DNA of 64,000 nt, from NCBI RefSeq assembly GCF_023921125.1, contig NZ_CP099466.1:3224001-3288000 (forward strand). The letters run 5' to 3'. Made by a program: the position numbers and the translations under genes. Shown here piece by piece: positions 8,155 to 16,765 of the stretch. Every line of letters starts with the position of its first letter. The stretch's first letter is position 1. The notes beneath the pieces are model-generated. The model had not been told where the DNA came from. It was given only the letters and a program-made list of their open reading frames with translations, and ran no database searches. The stretch comes from Arthrobacter caoxuetaonis (lineage in GTDB: Bacteria > Actinomycetota > Actinomycetes > Actinomycetales > Micrococcaceae).

Positions 8155-9194
8155 GAATCTCCAAAACCGCTCCTACCCGCACCCTTTCCCTGGGCCCGGT
8201 GCGGCTCCGCTACCGCCGCCGGACCCTCGTGACCGGCGTAATCCTCGCCGCAGCCGCCGCCGCACTCGGCATTGCAGGCATGCAGACCGGTACGATCGCC
8301 CTGGCCTTCGGCGACGTGTTCGGTGCAATCTTCGGCCAGGGCGAGGACAAAACCCTGAAGGTGGTGCAGAAGATCCGGCTGCCCCGCACCGTCACCGCCC
8401 TGGGTGTCGGAGCGTGCCTCGGCGCCGCCGGTGCCACCTTCCAGTCCATCTCCCGCAACGCGCTGGGCTCTCCGGACATCATCGGGTTCACCACCGGGGC
8501 GGCCACCGGGGCGGTGGCGCAAATCGTGCTGTTCGACGCCGGACCCGGCGCTACCGCACTCGCCGCGGTAGCGGGCGGCCTGCTGGCTGCCGGCATTGTC
8601 TACCTGCTCTCGCTGAGCGGCGGCGTCACCGGCGGCTACCGCCTGGTCCTGATCGGCATCGGAGTCGGCGCCATGCTCGCCGCCGTGAACACCATCCTGC
8701 TGGCCAAGGGCGACTCCGACCTCGCCGCGGAAGCCCACCTGTGGCTTTCCGGCTCCCTGGCTGCACGGAACTGGGGGCACGCGGTGCCGGTGCTTGTCGC
8801 CGTCGCGCTCCTGCTCCCGGTGCTGCTGGTGCTGTCCCGGAGCCTGAACCAGATGGAGATGGGCGACGACGCCGCCCGCGCCCTGGGGATCCGCACCGAA
8901 CGTACCCGCATCCTGGCCATGGCCGCCGCTGTGGGACTCACGGCCGTGGCGACTGCGGCCGCCGGGCCGATTGTCTTTGTGGCTCTCGCCGCTCCGCAGC
9001 TCGCATCCCGGCTCACGCGCTCTCCCGGCGTCCATATCGGCACAGGGGCTTTGATGGGTGCCGTCCTGGTAGCCGGATCAGACCTTCTCTCGCAGCGCCT
9101 TCCCATTCAGGCAGCGGTGCCAATCGGGCTGATGACAGGCCTGGTTGGCGGCGTGTACCTGCTCTGGCTCCTGACCCGCAGCAAGCAGGTCTGA
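8151..9194 (+). CDS. Siderophore ABC transporter permease (FecCD family), second subunit
   Basis: 347 aa, GTG start at 8151 overlapping the previous stop. It carries the same family motifs: KIRLPRTVTALGVGACLG, ATFQSISRNALGSPDIIGFT and AGPIVFVALAAPQLASRL. About ten membrane spans are expected. It pairs with the upstream permease to form the transmembrane channel for ferric siderophore import, powered by the ATPase that follows 23 nt downstream. Length and order match FepD-FepG-FepC type systems. Confidence 0.92.
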   Translation: MRISKTAPTRTLSLGPVRLRYRRRTLVTGVILAAAAAALGIAGMQTGTIALAFGDVFGAIFGQGEDKTLKVVQKIRLPRTVTALGVGACLGAAGATFQSISRNALGSPDIIGFTTGAATGAVAQIVLFDAGPGATALAAVAGGLLAAGIVYLLSLSGGVTGGYRLVLIGIGVGAMLAAVNTILLAKGDSDLAAEAHLWLSGSLAARNWGHAVPVLVAVALLLPVLLVLSRSLNQMEMGDDAARALGIRTERTRILAMAAAVGLTAVATAAAGPIVFVALAAPQLASRLTRSPGVHIGTGALMGAVLVAGSDLLSQRLPIQAAVPIGLMTGLVGGVYLLWLLTRSKQV

Positions 9195-9217
9195 CCATGT
9201 CCACCAAGGAGAATCCC

Positions 9218-10072
9218 ATGGAAGACGTCCTCTCCGGCCGCGGCCTCACCATCGGCTACGACGGCCGAACGGTCTCCGAACACCTGGATGTGAGGATCCC
9301 GCCCGGCTCCTTCACGGCCATCATCGGACCGAATGCCTGCGGCAAGTCGACGCTGCTCCGTGCCTTGTCCCGGCTGCTGAAGCCCGCGGCCGGACACGTG
9401 TTCCTGCAGGGGAAGGACATCGAGTCCTACCCAACCCGGGAAGTGGCCCGCCGGCTGGCCCTGCTGCCGCAGAGTTCGACGGCACCGGACGGCATTACCG
9501 TGGCCGATCTGGTGGCCCGCGGGCGCTTCCCGCACCAGTCCCTGCTGCGCCAGTGGTCCGACGCTGACCAGAAAGCCGTTTACGCGGCGATGGAAGCCAC
9601 GGGCGTGCAGGACCTGGCTGACCGCACGGTGGGCGAGCTTTCGGGCGGACAGCGCCAGCGGGTCTGGCTGGCACTGGTCCTGGCGCAGGACACCCCCGTG
9701 CTGCTGCTGGATGAACCGACCACCTTCCTGGACATTTCCCATCAGCTGGAGGTCCTGCGGCTGTGCCGCACCCTGCACCGGACCGGCAATTACACGCTGG
9801 TAACCGTGCTGCATGAGCTCGGCATGGCCTTTCGCTTTGCCGACCACGTGATCGCCATGAAGGACGGACGGATCGTGGCCCAGGGCACCCCGGTGGAGAT
9901 CGCCACCCCGGAACTCATGAAGGAGATCTACGGGATCGACGCGGTGGTCATTTCCGATCCGGCAACGGGAGGACCACTGGTTGTGCCCATGGAACCCGGA
10001 TACCCGGACACCTCAGCAACCCGCAGCGCAGCGGGTGTTCCAGCATCGCTTACCGAAGGAGCCAGCGCATGA
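9218..10072 (+). CDS. Siderophore ABC transporter ATP-binding protein
   Basis: 284 aa. The ATG at 9218 has AAGGAG 6 nt upstream; the in-frame ATG at 9197 has none. Walker A GPNACGKST (about residue 39), Q-loop LLPQSSTAPDGITV, signature LSGGQRQRVWLA and Walker B LLLDEPTTFLD are all intact, followed by the H-loop in VLHELG. It is a FepC/FecE-type ATPase with a C-terminal extension rich in Ala and Ser. It ends in an ATGA overlap with the siderophore-interacting protein. Confidence 0.93.
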   Translation: MEDVLSGRGLTIGYDGRTVSEHLDVRIPPGSFTAIIGPNACGKSTLLRALSRLLKPAAGHVFLQGKDIESYPTREVARRLALLPQSSTAPDGITVADLVARGRFPHQSLLRQWSDADQKAVYAAMEATGVQDLADRTVGELSGGQRQRVWLALVLAQDTPVLLLDEPTTFLDISHQLEVLRLCRTLHRTGNYTLVTVLHELGMAFRFADHVIAMKDGRIVAQGTPVEIATPELMKEIYGIDAVVISDPATGGPLVVPMEPGYPDTSATRSAAGVPASLTEGASA

Positions 10073-10935
10073 GCGGCCATGTACTCACCGTCGAACGCGT
10101 CGAAGACGTGACACCTCGTATGCGGAGGGTCCACTTCGGCGGCCCCGGCGTTGCCGGCTACGTGAACGCCGGCGCCCATCTTCCCAACGTCAAGCTCTAT
10201 TTTCCTGTCCCGGGCCAGCCCCTTGACCTTCCCGAACGCGGTGAGCGCGGCTGGGTGTGGAAACCGGGCCAGCGTGAACGGGTACGCACCTACACCGTCC
10301 GCAGCCTGGCGGACGATGCCTCCGCGATGAGCGTGGACTTTGTCCGGCACAGCGGAACTTCCGTCGCCGCTTCCTGGGCCGAGTCCGCGGCACCCGGCGA
10401 CCAGATTGCTGCCCTCGCCGGCGGTGGCGTGGTGGTGGGCGAAGCTGACTGGGTATTGCTCGCCGGTGACGAAACGGCCCTGCCTGCGATCGCCGGCACG
10501 CTGGAACGTTTTGGCCCGCAGCAGCGCGGACTGGCCCTCATTGAGGTGGCGGGACCGGAGGAGGAACAGGACCTTGCTGCTCCCCAGGGTGTGGAGCTGC
10601 GCTGGCTGCACCGGCGCGGAGCAGCTCCGGGGACCACCACCCTGCTGTCGGATGCACTGGCTGCGGTGGAGTTCCCCGCCGCTGAGCTGGCCGCCGGGCA
10701 GGTGGAGGTGTGGGTGTCGGCGGAATCCGCCGTCGTCCGCTTCGCCCGCAGCCACCTGAAGGAATGCGGTTTCCCGCGGCGGCAGCAACTGATTATCGGC
10801 TACTGGAACCGCGGAATCGACGAAGTAACCTACGGCCGGGCTACCGACCATGACCGGGTGGACGGGGAACTGGATACTGTCCTTCCGGGCCAGGCAGAAC
10901 CCCGCCGCCACCACGCACCCGCCAATGGCCATTAG
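10069..10935 (+). CDS. Siderophore-interacting protein (FAD-dependent ferric-siderophore reductase)
   Basis: 288 aa. The N-terminal FAD-binding barrel contains the RVRTYTVRSLADDASAMSVDFV pattern (FAD contact RxYT, about residues 65-85), then WLLAGDETALPAIAGTLE (about 126-145), the NAD(P)H-binding-like module typical of SIP/ViuB proteins. It reduces the imported Fe(III)-siderophore in the cytosol to release Fe(II). It overlaps the ATPase by ATGA, and its 3' end overlaps the esterase start, so it is part of the same iron-regulated transcript. Confidence 0.9.
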   Translation: MSGHVLTVERVEDVTPRMRRVHFGGPGVAGYVNAGAHLPNVKLYFPVPGQPLDLPERGERGWVWKPGQRERVRTYTVRSLADDASAMSVDFVRHSGTSVAASWAESAAPGDQIAALAGGGVVVGEADWVLLAGDETALPAIAGTLERFGPQQRGLALIEVAGPEEEQDLAAPQGVELRWLHRRGAAPGTTTLLSDALAAVEFPAAELAAGQVEVWVSAESAVVRFARSHLKECGFPRRQQLIIGYWNRGIDEVTYGRATDHDRVDGELDTVLPGQAEPRRHHAPANGH

Positions 10936-12286
10936 CCCTGCAGCCGCGGTGGAACGGGACTTCCCTGCCCCGAGGGAGCCCGTCCCCCAGCCCCCTGCCC
11001 GCATCCGTGTCCTGACGGGTTACTTCCGCACGCACTGGGAAACCCTCTCCGCACCGGAGCAGCAGCAGCTTCAGGCAGGCTGGGACACTCGCGCGCTGCC
11101 ACTTATTGAAGACGACCCCGACGGCGACCCGGACGTCCGTGCCGTCACGTTCCTCTACCGGAACTCCGCGGCAGCCGCGGTGATCCTGTCTGCAAACGCG
11201 ATGGTGCATCCCGACACACTCGGCGCCTGCGAGTTCGAGGCCCTGCCCGACGGACTCTGGGCTCTCACCTGGCAAATGCCGGCTTCCTGGGAAGCCAGCT
11301 ACCGGATTACTGTGCACACCGGAACGGGCACCCCGCCCTGGCGTACAGCCGCGGACCGACGCGGAGTTCGCCTGGCTGCCGATGCCGGAGGACCGGACCC
11401 CCGGAACTCGGTGCTGTCCACCGGCATGTCAGGAGCGGCAACGTCGGTGCTGCGGCTGCCCGCCGCGCCGCCCGCCCCCTGGCTGGCCACGCCCGTTCCG
11501 GCTGCTTCCGCCGGCACCAGCATCATGGGTGACGACAGTGCCGCGGGTCTGCTTCCACAGGGCCGCTGCTGGGCCGGCGGCAGGACCTCCGGTCCGCGGC
11601 ATGTCCTGGGCGACTTTGTGCGAAGTTTGGAACTGCGCCGTGTCCGCGACCGGCATACCGGACGGATGCGCAACGTCTGGCTCTACCGTCCGCGCGTGCC
11701 CCTGGCCGCGCCAACCCCGCTGCTCGTGCTGCATGACGGACAGGTGTGGGCAAAATACCAAAACCTCGCCGGCACGCTGGACGCGGCGATCGACGCGGGC
11801 ATCCTGCCCCCGCTGCACGTCGCCATGGTGGACTCCGTGGATGTGCCCACCCGCTCGCGCGAACTCTCCGGTCCGACGGGAAGCGTGGACTTCGCCGCTT
11901 GTGATCTCATCCCTGAACTGCGCCGATCCCTGCCCCTCTCGCCGGACCCGCTGCACACAGTCATCTCGGGCGCCAGCTACGGAGGACTGGCTGCCTTGTG
12001 GCAGGTGGCACGTTTCCCGGGGACGGCGGCCACGGCCCTGGCCCAGTCACCGTCGCTGTGGCGGTATGACCTGGACCAGCCTCTGCTGGAGGCAGCCGGC
12101 CGGATCCGGGTGCGCCTGCAGGCCGGGTGTTATGAGCCGAGCATCCACGCACCGGCCCGGGCACTCCACGCCGCCCTGGCGGAAAGCGGAGTGGATACGG
12201 ACTTTCGGTCCGTTACGGGCGGCCATGACTGGGCCTGGTGGCATCCCTGGCTGATCCGCGGCCTCGCGGCAGTCCTGGCCGATTGA
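10925..12286 (+). CDS. Enterochelin-esterase-like protein (Fes family)
   Basis: 453 aa from the ATG at 10925, which overlaps the previous stop by 11 nt. A longer start at 10850 exists, but neither start has a clear RBS, so translational coupling is likely. The N-terminal part has the esterase N-domain (VRAVTFLYRN, about 70-80). The catalytic part shows LLVLHDGQVWAK, the nucleophile motif GASYGG and a C-terminal GGHDWAWWHPWL with the active His. Fes-type enzymes hydrolyse the trilactone backbone of enterobactin-like siderophores to release iron. This gene is the main reason for proposing a catecholate trilactone as the imported ligand. Confidence 0.85.
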   Translation: MAISPAAAVERDFPAPREPVPQPPARIRVLTGYFRTHWETLSAPEQQQLQAGWDTRALPLIEDDPDGDPDVRAVTFLYRNSAAAAVILSANAMVHPDTLGACEFEALPDGLWALTWQMPASWEASYRITVHTGTGTPPWRTAADRRGVRLAADAGGPDPRNSVLSTGMSGAATSVLRLPAAPPAPWLATPVPAASAGTSIMGDDSAAGLLPQGRCWAGGRTSGPRHVLGDFVRSLELRRVRDRHTGRMRNVWLYRPRVPLAAPTPLLVLHDGQVWAKYQNLAGTLDAAIDAGILPPLHVAMVDSVDVPTRSRELSGPTGSVDFAACDLIPELRRSLPLSPDPLHTVISGASYGGLAALWQVARFPGTAATALAQSPSLWRYDLDQPLLEAAGRIRVRLQAGCYEPSIHAPARALHAALAESGVDTDFRSVTGGHDWAWWHPWLIRGLAAVLAD

Positions 12287-12303
12287 GAGCCGGGGCAGGT
12301 CCG

Positions 12304-12558
12304 CTACGGGGCGTCTTCGGGGTACTCCGGGCCTGAGTCGCGCGGATAGTCTTCCTCGCCGTCGGGCGCACCGCCGTCGCGCGCCTGCTCCAGCCGGTCA
12401 GCCTCGGAGCCGCCGGGGAACAGCGGATCTCCGTGCGGCTGGACTTCCTCTGCAGCTCCGCTGTCCTCAGCGGGGTCCGGCTCTGCCGGCAGCTGCTGCT
12501 CCAGGGTGTCTTCCTCGTTCGCTTCGGGAATTGCCGGACCGTCATGTGACATGGCCAT
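12304..12558 (-). CDS. Small acidic hydrophilic protein, 84 aa
   Basis: Start at 12558 chosen for AAGGAG 9 nt upstream; the ATG six bases further in is less well spaced. The product is very rich in Glu, Asp, Pro and Gly (EEDTLEQQLPAEPDPAEDSG...) without hydrophobic segments or cysteines, so it is probably an unstructured cytosolic protein. No family recognised and no motif visible. It is convergent with the siderophore operon and divergent from the MarR gene at 12728. Confidence 0.5.
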   Translation of the reverse strand: MAMSHDGPAIPEANEEDTLEQQLPAEPDPAEDSGAAEEVQPHGDPLFPGGSEADRLEQARDGGAPDGEEDYPRDSGPEYPEDAP

Positions 12559-12727
12559 GTGCCCATTCTCCTTCGCAGCTTCGGGTTCGTTGCCGGACAG
12601 CATGCTAGGTGCCGCCTACCGGTATTGGCTGGATTAACAGCGTAGATCATCAGCCTTCTTACCTGCCGCTGAAATATTGCCGGAGTAAATAGGAAGCCTA
12701 GTATTCCGCTGGGCTAGACTTGTGCGC

Positions 12728-13225
12728 ATGCCTGAAACCGCGAACCCTACAGGTGCAGGCTACTGGTACAGCCAGGCACCTGAGACCGCCGGCGGCGTCG
12801 ACGTACTCAACGCCCTCCGCGCCTACCGCGCAGCCGAAGCCGCCATGCGTCGCCGCACCCGCGATTCGATGCGCATGAACGAGACGGACCTCCTGGCCAT
12901 CCGCTTTGTCATGCAAGCCCGCCAAGCCGGCCATTCCATCGGCCCCAAGGACCTGTCCCGTGTCCTGAACATCTCCACGGCATCCACCACGGCCCTCATT
13001 GACCGCTTGCAGAAGGGCGGATACCTGGTCCGGCGGCCACATCCTACGGACCGGCGTGCCTTGGAGATCATTCCAACAGAGAACGCAGACCATGAGGTGC
13101 GTGAAACCCTTGGCAAAATGCACCGAAAAATGCTGGACACCGCCGAATCACTGACCCCTGAGGAGGCAGCAACCATTACCCGATTCCTGCAGGAAATGAC
13201 CCGGGTACTGGAGGACGACAGGTAG
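12728..13225 (+). CDS. MarR-family transcriptional regulator
   Basis: 165 aa from the ATG at 12728 (a GTG two codons upstream is an alternative). Helix-turn-helix and wing are visible: GPKDLSRVLNISTASTTALI followed by LVRRPHPTDRRALEIIPT. There is no RBS, so the mRNA may be leaderless or nearly so. The promoter region holds CCTAGTATTCC and GGGCTAGAC, and CTAG-rich sequence recurs before the next gene (13275-13300: GCCTGTCTAGCTAGTTGCTA). The regulator may therefore control both itself and the downstream 84-aa gene; this is inferred from the shared CTAG elements only. Confidence 0.85.
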   Translation: MPETANPTGAGYWYSQAPETAGGVDVLNALRAYRAAEAAMRRRTRDSMRMNETDLLAIRFVMQARQAGHSIGPKDLSRVLNISTASTTALIDRLQKGGYLVRRPHPTDRRALEIIPTENADHEVRETLGKMHRKMLDTAESLTPEEAATITRFLQEMTRVLEDDR

Positions 13226-13317
13226 GATAGGTCTCCAAACTGTACAAGGCAGGCAACTTGGTTTATAAATAGCCTGTCTAGCTAGTTGCTAGCCTACCTA
13301 TCGAAGGATGCAGTCCT

Positions 13318-13572
13318 ATGACCGTCATAGATCCACAGCAGGAGCCTTCTTACCCTGCCCCGGACGAAGACGCCCTCTCCACCCTCGCCATGGCTGCCTC
13401 CAACCTGGAGGCACAGCAGTGGGCAGTGGACCGGGCCGAACAGGTTCTTACCGACCTCGTGCAGTCCGCCGTCAGCGAGGGCCTTGAGACGGGGAGTATC
13501 GCCGCCGTTGCCGGCCTGACTACCGAACAGGTCGAGAAAATGTCAGCTGAGGGCTCCACACCCAACCCGTAA
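13318..13572 (+). CDS. Small hypothetical protein, 84 aa
   Basis: ATG at 13318 with GAAGG about 10 nt upstream. The product is mostly helical: LSTLAMAASNLEAQQWAVDRAEQVLTDLV, followed by IAAVAGLTTEQVEKM. The latter resembles the second half of a helix-turn-helix (TxEQV), as in small proteins that append an HTH to a dimer helix. No firm family. It follows the MarR gene by 92 bp with a CTAG-rich promoter region in between. Confidence 0.6.
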   Translation: MTVIDPQQEPSYPAPDEDALSTLAMAASNLEAQQWAVDRAEQVLTDLVQSAVSEGLETGSIAAVAGLTTEQVEKMSAEGSTPNP

Positions 13573-13684
13573 GCATCCAGCTGCGCAGTATCCACGCAAC
13601 CGTCATAAAACACGCCAGCTACACCAATGCCCTTGACCGCGCTAACGTGACTTGGAGCACAGAGTCGACGGGCGGGGGATAAGA

Positions 13685-14938
13685 GTGACGGTTTCGAACC
13701 GGGCGAGGTCCACGCCACCCGTACGAGCGGGCCTGGCCCTCACCGGAGTCCTACTCATCGGGATCAACCTGCGGGTCGCGTTCGTTTCGGTAGGGCCGCT
13801 GCTCGCGGACATTGGCCGTGAATTCGACTTCACCAGCGCACAATCCGGCCTCCTCACCGGATTGCCCCTTGTCGCCTTTGCGCTGTTTTCCCCACTCGCT
13901 CCGGCAATTGCGCTCCGGACCGGGCTGGACCGCGCCCTGTGGCTCTCGCTGGCCCTTCTGGCTGCCGGCACCGTGTTCCGGTCCATGCCGGTTCCCACCG
14001 CGCTCTGGACCGGCACCGTCCTGGTCGGCATCGCCATTGCCTTCCTCAACGTGCTGCTTCCCTCCCTGATCAAGCGTGATTTCCCCGGGAAGGTCAGCCA
14101 GCTCACGGGCCTCTACATTGCTGCCCAAAGCCTCGTCACTGCCCTGGGTGCCGCCGTCGTCGTTCCAGTTTCCCTGATCCCCGGTTCCGGCTGGCGCCTG
14201 GCACTGGGCCTCTGGGCCGGGCTGGCGCTGATCGCCATGGCCATACTTCTCCCGGGCCTGAAACGCGGAACGAACGACGACGGCGCGTCCGGATCCGCTG
14301 CAAATGAACCGTCCGCGCCGGTGCGGTTCCGCTCCCCCTGGAAGACACTGCTTGGCTGGCAGGTGACCCTGTTCATGGGCTTTCAGTCCGTGGGGTTCTT
14401 TGTGGTGACCACCTGGCTGCCCAGCATCGAACGGGACCAGGGCATTTCTGAGACCGTTTCCGGACTGCACGTCTCCGCGTTCCTGGTGGTAGGCACCGTG
14501 TCATCCCTGCTGACCGGCGCGGTCCTCGGGCGTTTTGCCGACCAGCGGCTGCTGGGCATGGTTGGCAGCCTGCTGGCCATGGCCGGTTTCCTGGGGCTGC
14601 TGGCCGCACCCGGACTGTCCCTGGTGTGGGTGGTTGTGAGCGCTTCGGGCTGCGGCAGCATGATTGTGACGGCCCTGTCCCTGTTCAGCCTGCGCACTAC
14701 CAACCATGTCCAGGCGGCAGCGCTCTCCGGCATGGCACAGTCTGTGGGCTACGCAATCGGAGCCGCGGGGCCGGTGCTCTTTGGCTTCCTGTATGACCTC
14801 ACCGGTGACTGGACCGTTCCGCTGGCGGCCAGCGCCGGCATTATGGGGCTGGCCTGCGCCATGGCGTTCCTCGCCGGCCGCGACCGGGTTCTTCCCGAGC
14901 AGCCCCGGCAGCGGCCCGCTGCGCCGGCCGGACCCTAG
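13685..14938 (+). CDS. MFS transporter, CynX/NimT-like
   Basis: 417 aa from the GTG at 13685; the TTG at 13652 lacks an RBS. Twelve hydrophobic spans are expected. GVLLIGINLRVAFVSVGPLL at the N-terminus and ALSGMAQSVGYAIGAAGPVLFG near residue 335-355 match the cyanate/nitroimidazole (CynX/NimT) branch, whose members take up or export small anions and drugs. The substrate cannot be told from sequence. It shares its stop palindrome CTAG (14935-14938) with the convergent Nudix gene. Confidence 0.85.
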   Translation: MTVSNRARSTPPVRAGLALTGVLLIGINLRVAFVSVGPLLADIGREFDFTSAQSGLLTGLPLVAFALFSPLAPAIALRTGLDRALWLSLALLAAGTVFRSMPVPTALWTGTVLVGIAIAFLNVLLPSLIKRDFPGKVSQLTGLYIAAQSLVTALGAAVVVPVSLIPGSGWRLALGLWAGLALIAMAILLPGLKRGTNDDGASGSAANEPSAPVRFRSPWKTLLGWQVTLFMGFQSVGFFVVTTWLPSIERDQGISETVSGLHVSAFLVVGTVSSLLTGAVLGRFADQRLLGMVGSLLAMAGFLGLLAAPGLSLVWVVVSASGCGSMIVTALSLFSLRTTNHVQAAALSGMAQSVGYAIGAAGPVLFGFLYDLTGDWTVPLAASAGIMGLACAMAFLAGRDRVLPEQPRQRPAAPAGP

Positions 14939-15639
14939 GTCCGCTCGTAGCGCCAGTCGCTGCCGCGCATCACCAGGCGATGCCGGTTCCCGGGCTGCCT
15001 GGCATCATCGGCGGGGTACTCTTCATCGCCGTGCCAGGCAATGACGGCGTCCGGTTCATACCCGTCCAGCAGGCGGCTGCTGAAGGTCTCCGGTACCGCG
15101 CCGGCAGCATGCTCCAATACGGCAGCAACGTCCTGGAACTGCTGCAGCAGCGTCAACGTGACAAAGGTCGGAGCAACCAGGAGCATCTTGCCCCCGCGGT
15201 GCAGCTGGAGGGCATCGGCCGGCGTCAGCCAGGCGTAATCGATCAGCTCGCCGGGGTTCAGCCGGATATCACCTGCCGGCGCCGGCGCCAGGAAGAACCA
15301 TGTGCGCAGTCGTTTGGGTGCCTGCAGCGGCGGCACCCAGCAGGAAAGTTCCACCAGCGAATCCGGCGCCAGCACCAGGCCGGTCTCCTCAACGGTCTCC
15401 CGCACTCCGGCGATCCTCGCGGCGGGCAGGTCCGCTTCCGGGCTCCGCGGCTCGGCCTGCAGGTCCGGCGGCACGGATCCGGCGGCGTCGTAGTCCTCCG
15501 GATCCACCCGGCCGCCGGGGAAAACCCAGGCACCGGCAAACGTGCCCGTGTGCCGCGGCCGTTCCAGCAGGAGGACTTCCAGCCCTGACTTCCCGTCCCG
15601 AAGCAGCACCACGGTTGCGGCGGTCCCTACCAGTGTCAT
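14935..15639 (-). CDS. Nudix hydrolase
   Basis: 234 aa from the ATG at 15639 (GGGGAG close upstream). The Nudix box is present with an insert: AWVFPGGRVDPEDYDAAG, then about 25 residues, then ARIAGVRETVEETGL containing the REXXEEXG metal-binding core. The insert before the box and the length resemble the NUDT19/CoA-type group, which cleaves CoA esters. That is a family-level guess. It is divergent from the GyrI-like gene at 15748 and its stop overlaps the MFS stop. Confidence 0.85.
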   Translation of the reverse strand: MTLVGTAATVVLLRDGKSGLEVLLLERPRHTGTFAGAWVFPGGRVDPEDYDAAGSVPPDLQAEPRSPEADLPAARIAGVRETVEETGLVLAPDSLVELSCWVPPLQAPKRLRTWFFLAPAPAGDIRLNPGELIDYAWLTPADALQLHRGGKMLLVAPTFVTLTLLQQFQDVAAVLEHAAGAVPETFSSRLLDGYEPDAVIAWHGDEEYPADDARQPGNRHRLVMRGSDWRYERT

Positions 15640-15747
15640 AGCTCCCCTGTTCCAAAGTTGTTGCTCCTTGGATCGTAGCGAACCCGGGCCTGCCGCCTTG
15701 CCCCGGGGCAGCAGCAGGACTTTGATGGACTCCCAGGAGGCACAGTC

Positions 15748-16377
15748 ATGGACCCAGCCGGAAGCAAACCCAAGTACGACGTCAAAAAGGCAGAGCGGGA
15801 ACTGTACGCACCCGGGCGGACCTTCACGCTGGTCGAGGTTCCCACCCAGCAGTTCCTGGCCGTGGACGGCCACGGAAACCCCAACACCTCCCCGGAATAT
15901 GCCGCTGCGCTGGAGGCGCTCTACTCAGTGGGCTACACGCTGAAGTTCTCGGTTCGGCGCAGGACCGGGCAGGACGCAGTGGTCGGCCCATTGGAAGGGC
16001 TGTGGCGCGCGGATAACCCGGAGGTCTTTGTCCAGGGAAACAAGGACTCCTGGGACTGGACCATGCTGATCAGCCAGCCGGAGTGGATCAGCCAGGAGAT
16101 GGCCGCCGAAGCAGCCGCCGAGGTCCGGGTGAAGAAAGGGCTGGATACGGGCAAAATCCGTTGGCTGGAACTGGAGGAAGGCCTCTCCGTGCAGGTCCTG
16201 CACGTCGGCTCCTACGACGACGAGGCACCGGTCCTGGCGCGGCTGCACCATGAATTCATGCCCTCAAACCAGCTGGACTTCAATGGCGACCATCACGAGA
16301 TCTACCTCAGCGATCCGCGGCGCACCGCCCCCGAGAAGCTGAAAACCATCCTGCGCCAGCCCGTTCGCCGCAAATAA
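15748..16377 (+). CDS. GyrI-like small-molecule-binding domain protein
   Basis: 209 aa, ATG at 15748 with AGGAGG 7 nt upstream. Features of the stand-alone GyrI-like (SOUL/BmrR effector-fold) group are YDVKKAERELYAPGRTFTLVEVPTQQFLAVDGHG at the N-terminus, GLWRADNPEVF in the middle, and VQVLHVGSYDDEAPVLARLH plus HHEIYLSDPRRTAPEKLKTI at the end. There is no DNA-binding domain. Such proteins bind cationic drugs or cyclic compounds, and some hydrolyse cyclopropanoid substrates. The specific ligand is unknown. Confidence 0.85.
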   Translation: MDPAGSKPKYDVKKAERELYAPGRTFTLVEVPTQQFLAVDGHGNPNTSPEYAAALEALYSVGYTLKFSVRRRTGQDAVVGPLEGLWRADNPEVFVQGNKDSWDWTMLISQPEWISQEMAAEAAAEVRVKKGLDTGKIRWLELEEGLSVQVLHVGSYDDEAPVLARLHHEFMPSNQLDFNGDHHEIYLSDPRRTAPEKLKTILRQPVRRK

Positions 16378-16390
16378 AACAATCTACCTA

Positions 16391-16422
16391 TTGCAATGTT
16401 GTGCGTGACACACCATAGTGTG
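16391..16422 (+). promoter_or_regulatory. Promoter and overlapping palindrome for the PadR operon
   Basis: TTGCAA (16391-16396), a 17-nt spacer and CATAGT (16414-16419) form a plausible sigma-70-type promoter. Initiation would fall at about 16426, directly at the ATG (16427). CACACCATAGTGTG (16409-16422) is an inverted repeat over the -10 box and a good candidate PadR operator. No Shine-Dalgarno is present, consistent with a leaderless mRNA. Confidence 0.5.
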
Positions 16423-16426
16423 AGTC

Positions 16427-16765
16427 ATGGACCAAGAACTGCTGGGTGGACATCTCCAGGAACTGCGCCGAGGAACCGTGGTGCTGGCCTGCCTCTCCAT
16501 CCTTAAACAACCCGGCTACGGCTACGGCCTGCTCGAAGCACTGGAACGGGCCGGTTTCGGCGTGGAAGCCAATACGCTCTACCCGCTGCTGCGCCGCCTT
16601 GAAAAACAGGGACTGCTGACCAGTTCCTGGGATACCGAAGAGGCACGTCCGCGGAAGTTCTACACCACCAGCGAGCACGGCATCGAGCTGCTTCAGGCCC
16701 TGTTGAAGGACTGGGAAGCCCTGCATGCCTCCATCCGCCAGCTCAACGAAGGACAACCATCATGA
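16427..16765 (+). CDS. PadR-family transcriptional regulator
   Basis: 112 aa. Typical PadR wing-helix: LACLSILKQPGYGYGLLEAL, then NTLYPLLRRLEKQGLL and PRKFYTTSEHG. The C-terminal helix is short, as in the PadR-s2 group. It overlaps the downstream membrane protein gene by ATGA and is co-translated with it. It probably represses its own operon through the palindrome at 16409-16422. The effector is unknown. Confidence 0.9.
   Translation: MDQELLGGHLQELRRGTVVLACLSILKQPGYGYGLLEALERAGFGVEANTLYPLLRRLEKQGLLTSSWDTEEARPRKFYTTSEHGIELLQALLKDWEALHASIRQLNEGQPS

Noticed and set aside
7683..9035. 450-codon minus-strand frame in the siderophore operon
   Set aside because: Antisense shadow of two clear FecCD permease genes; composition is dominated by Arg, Gly and His without structure.
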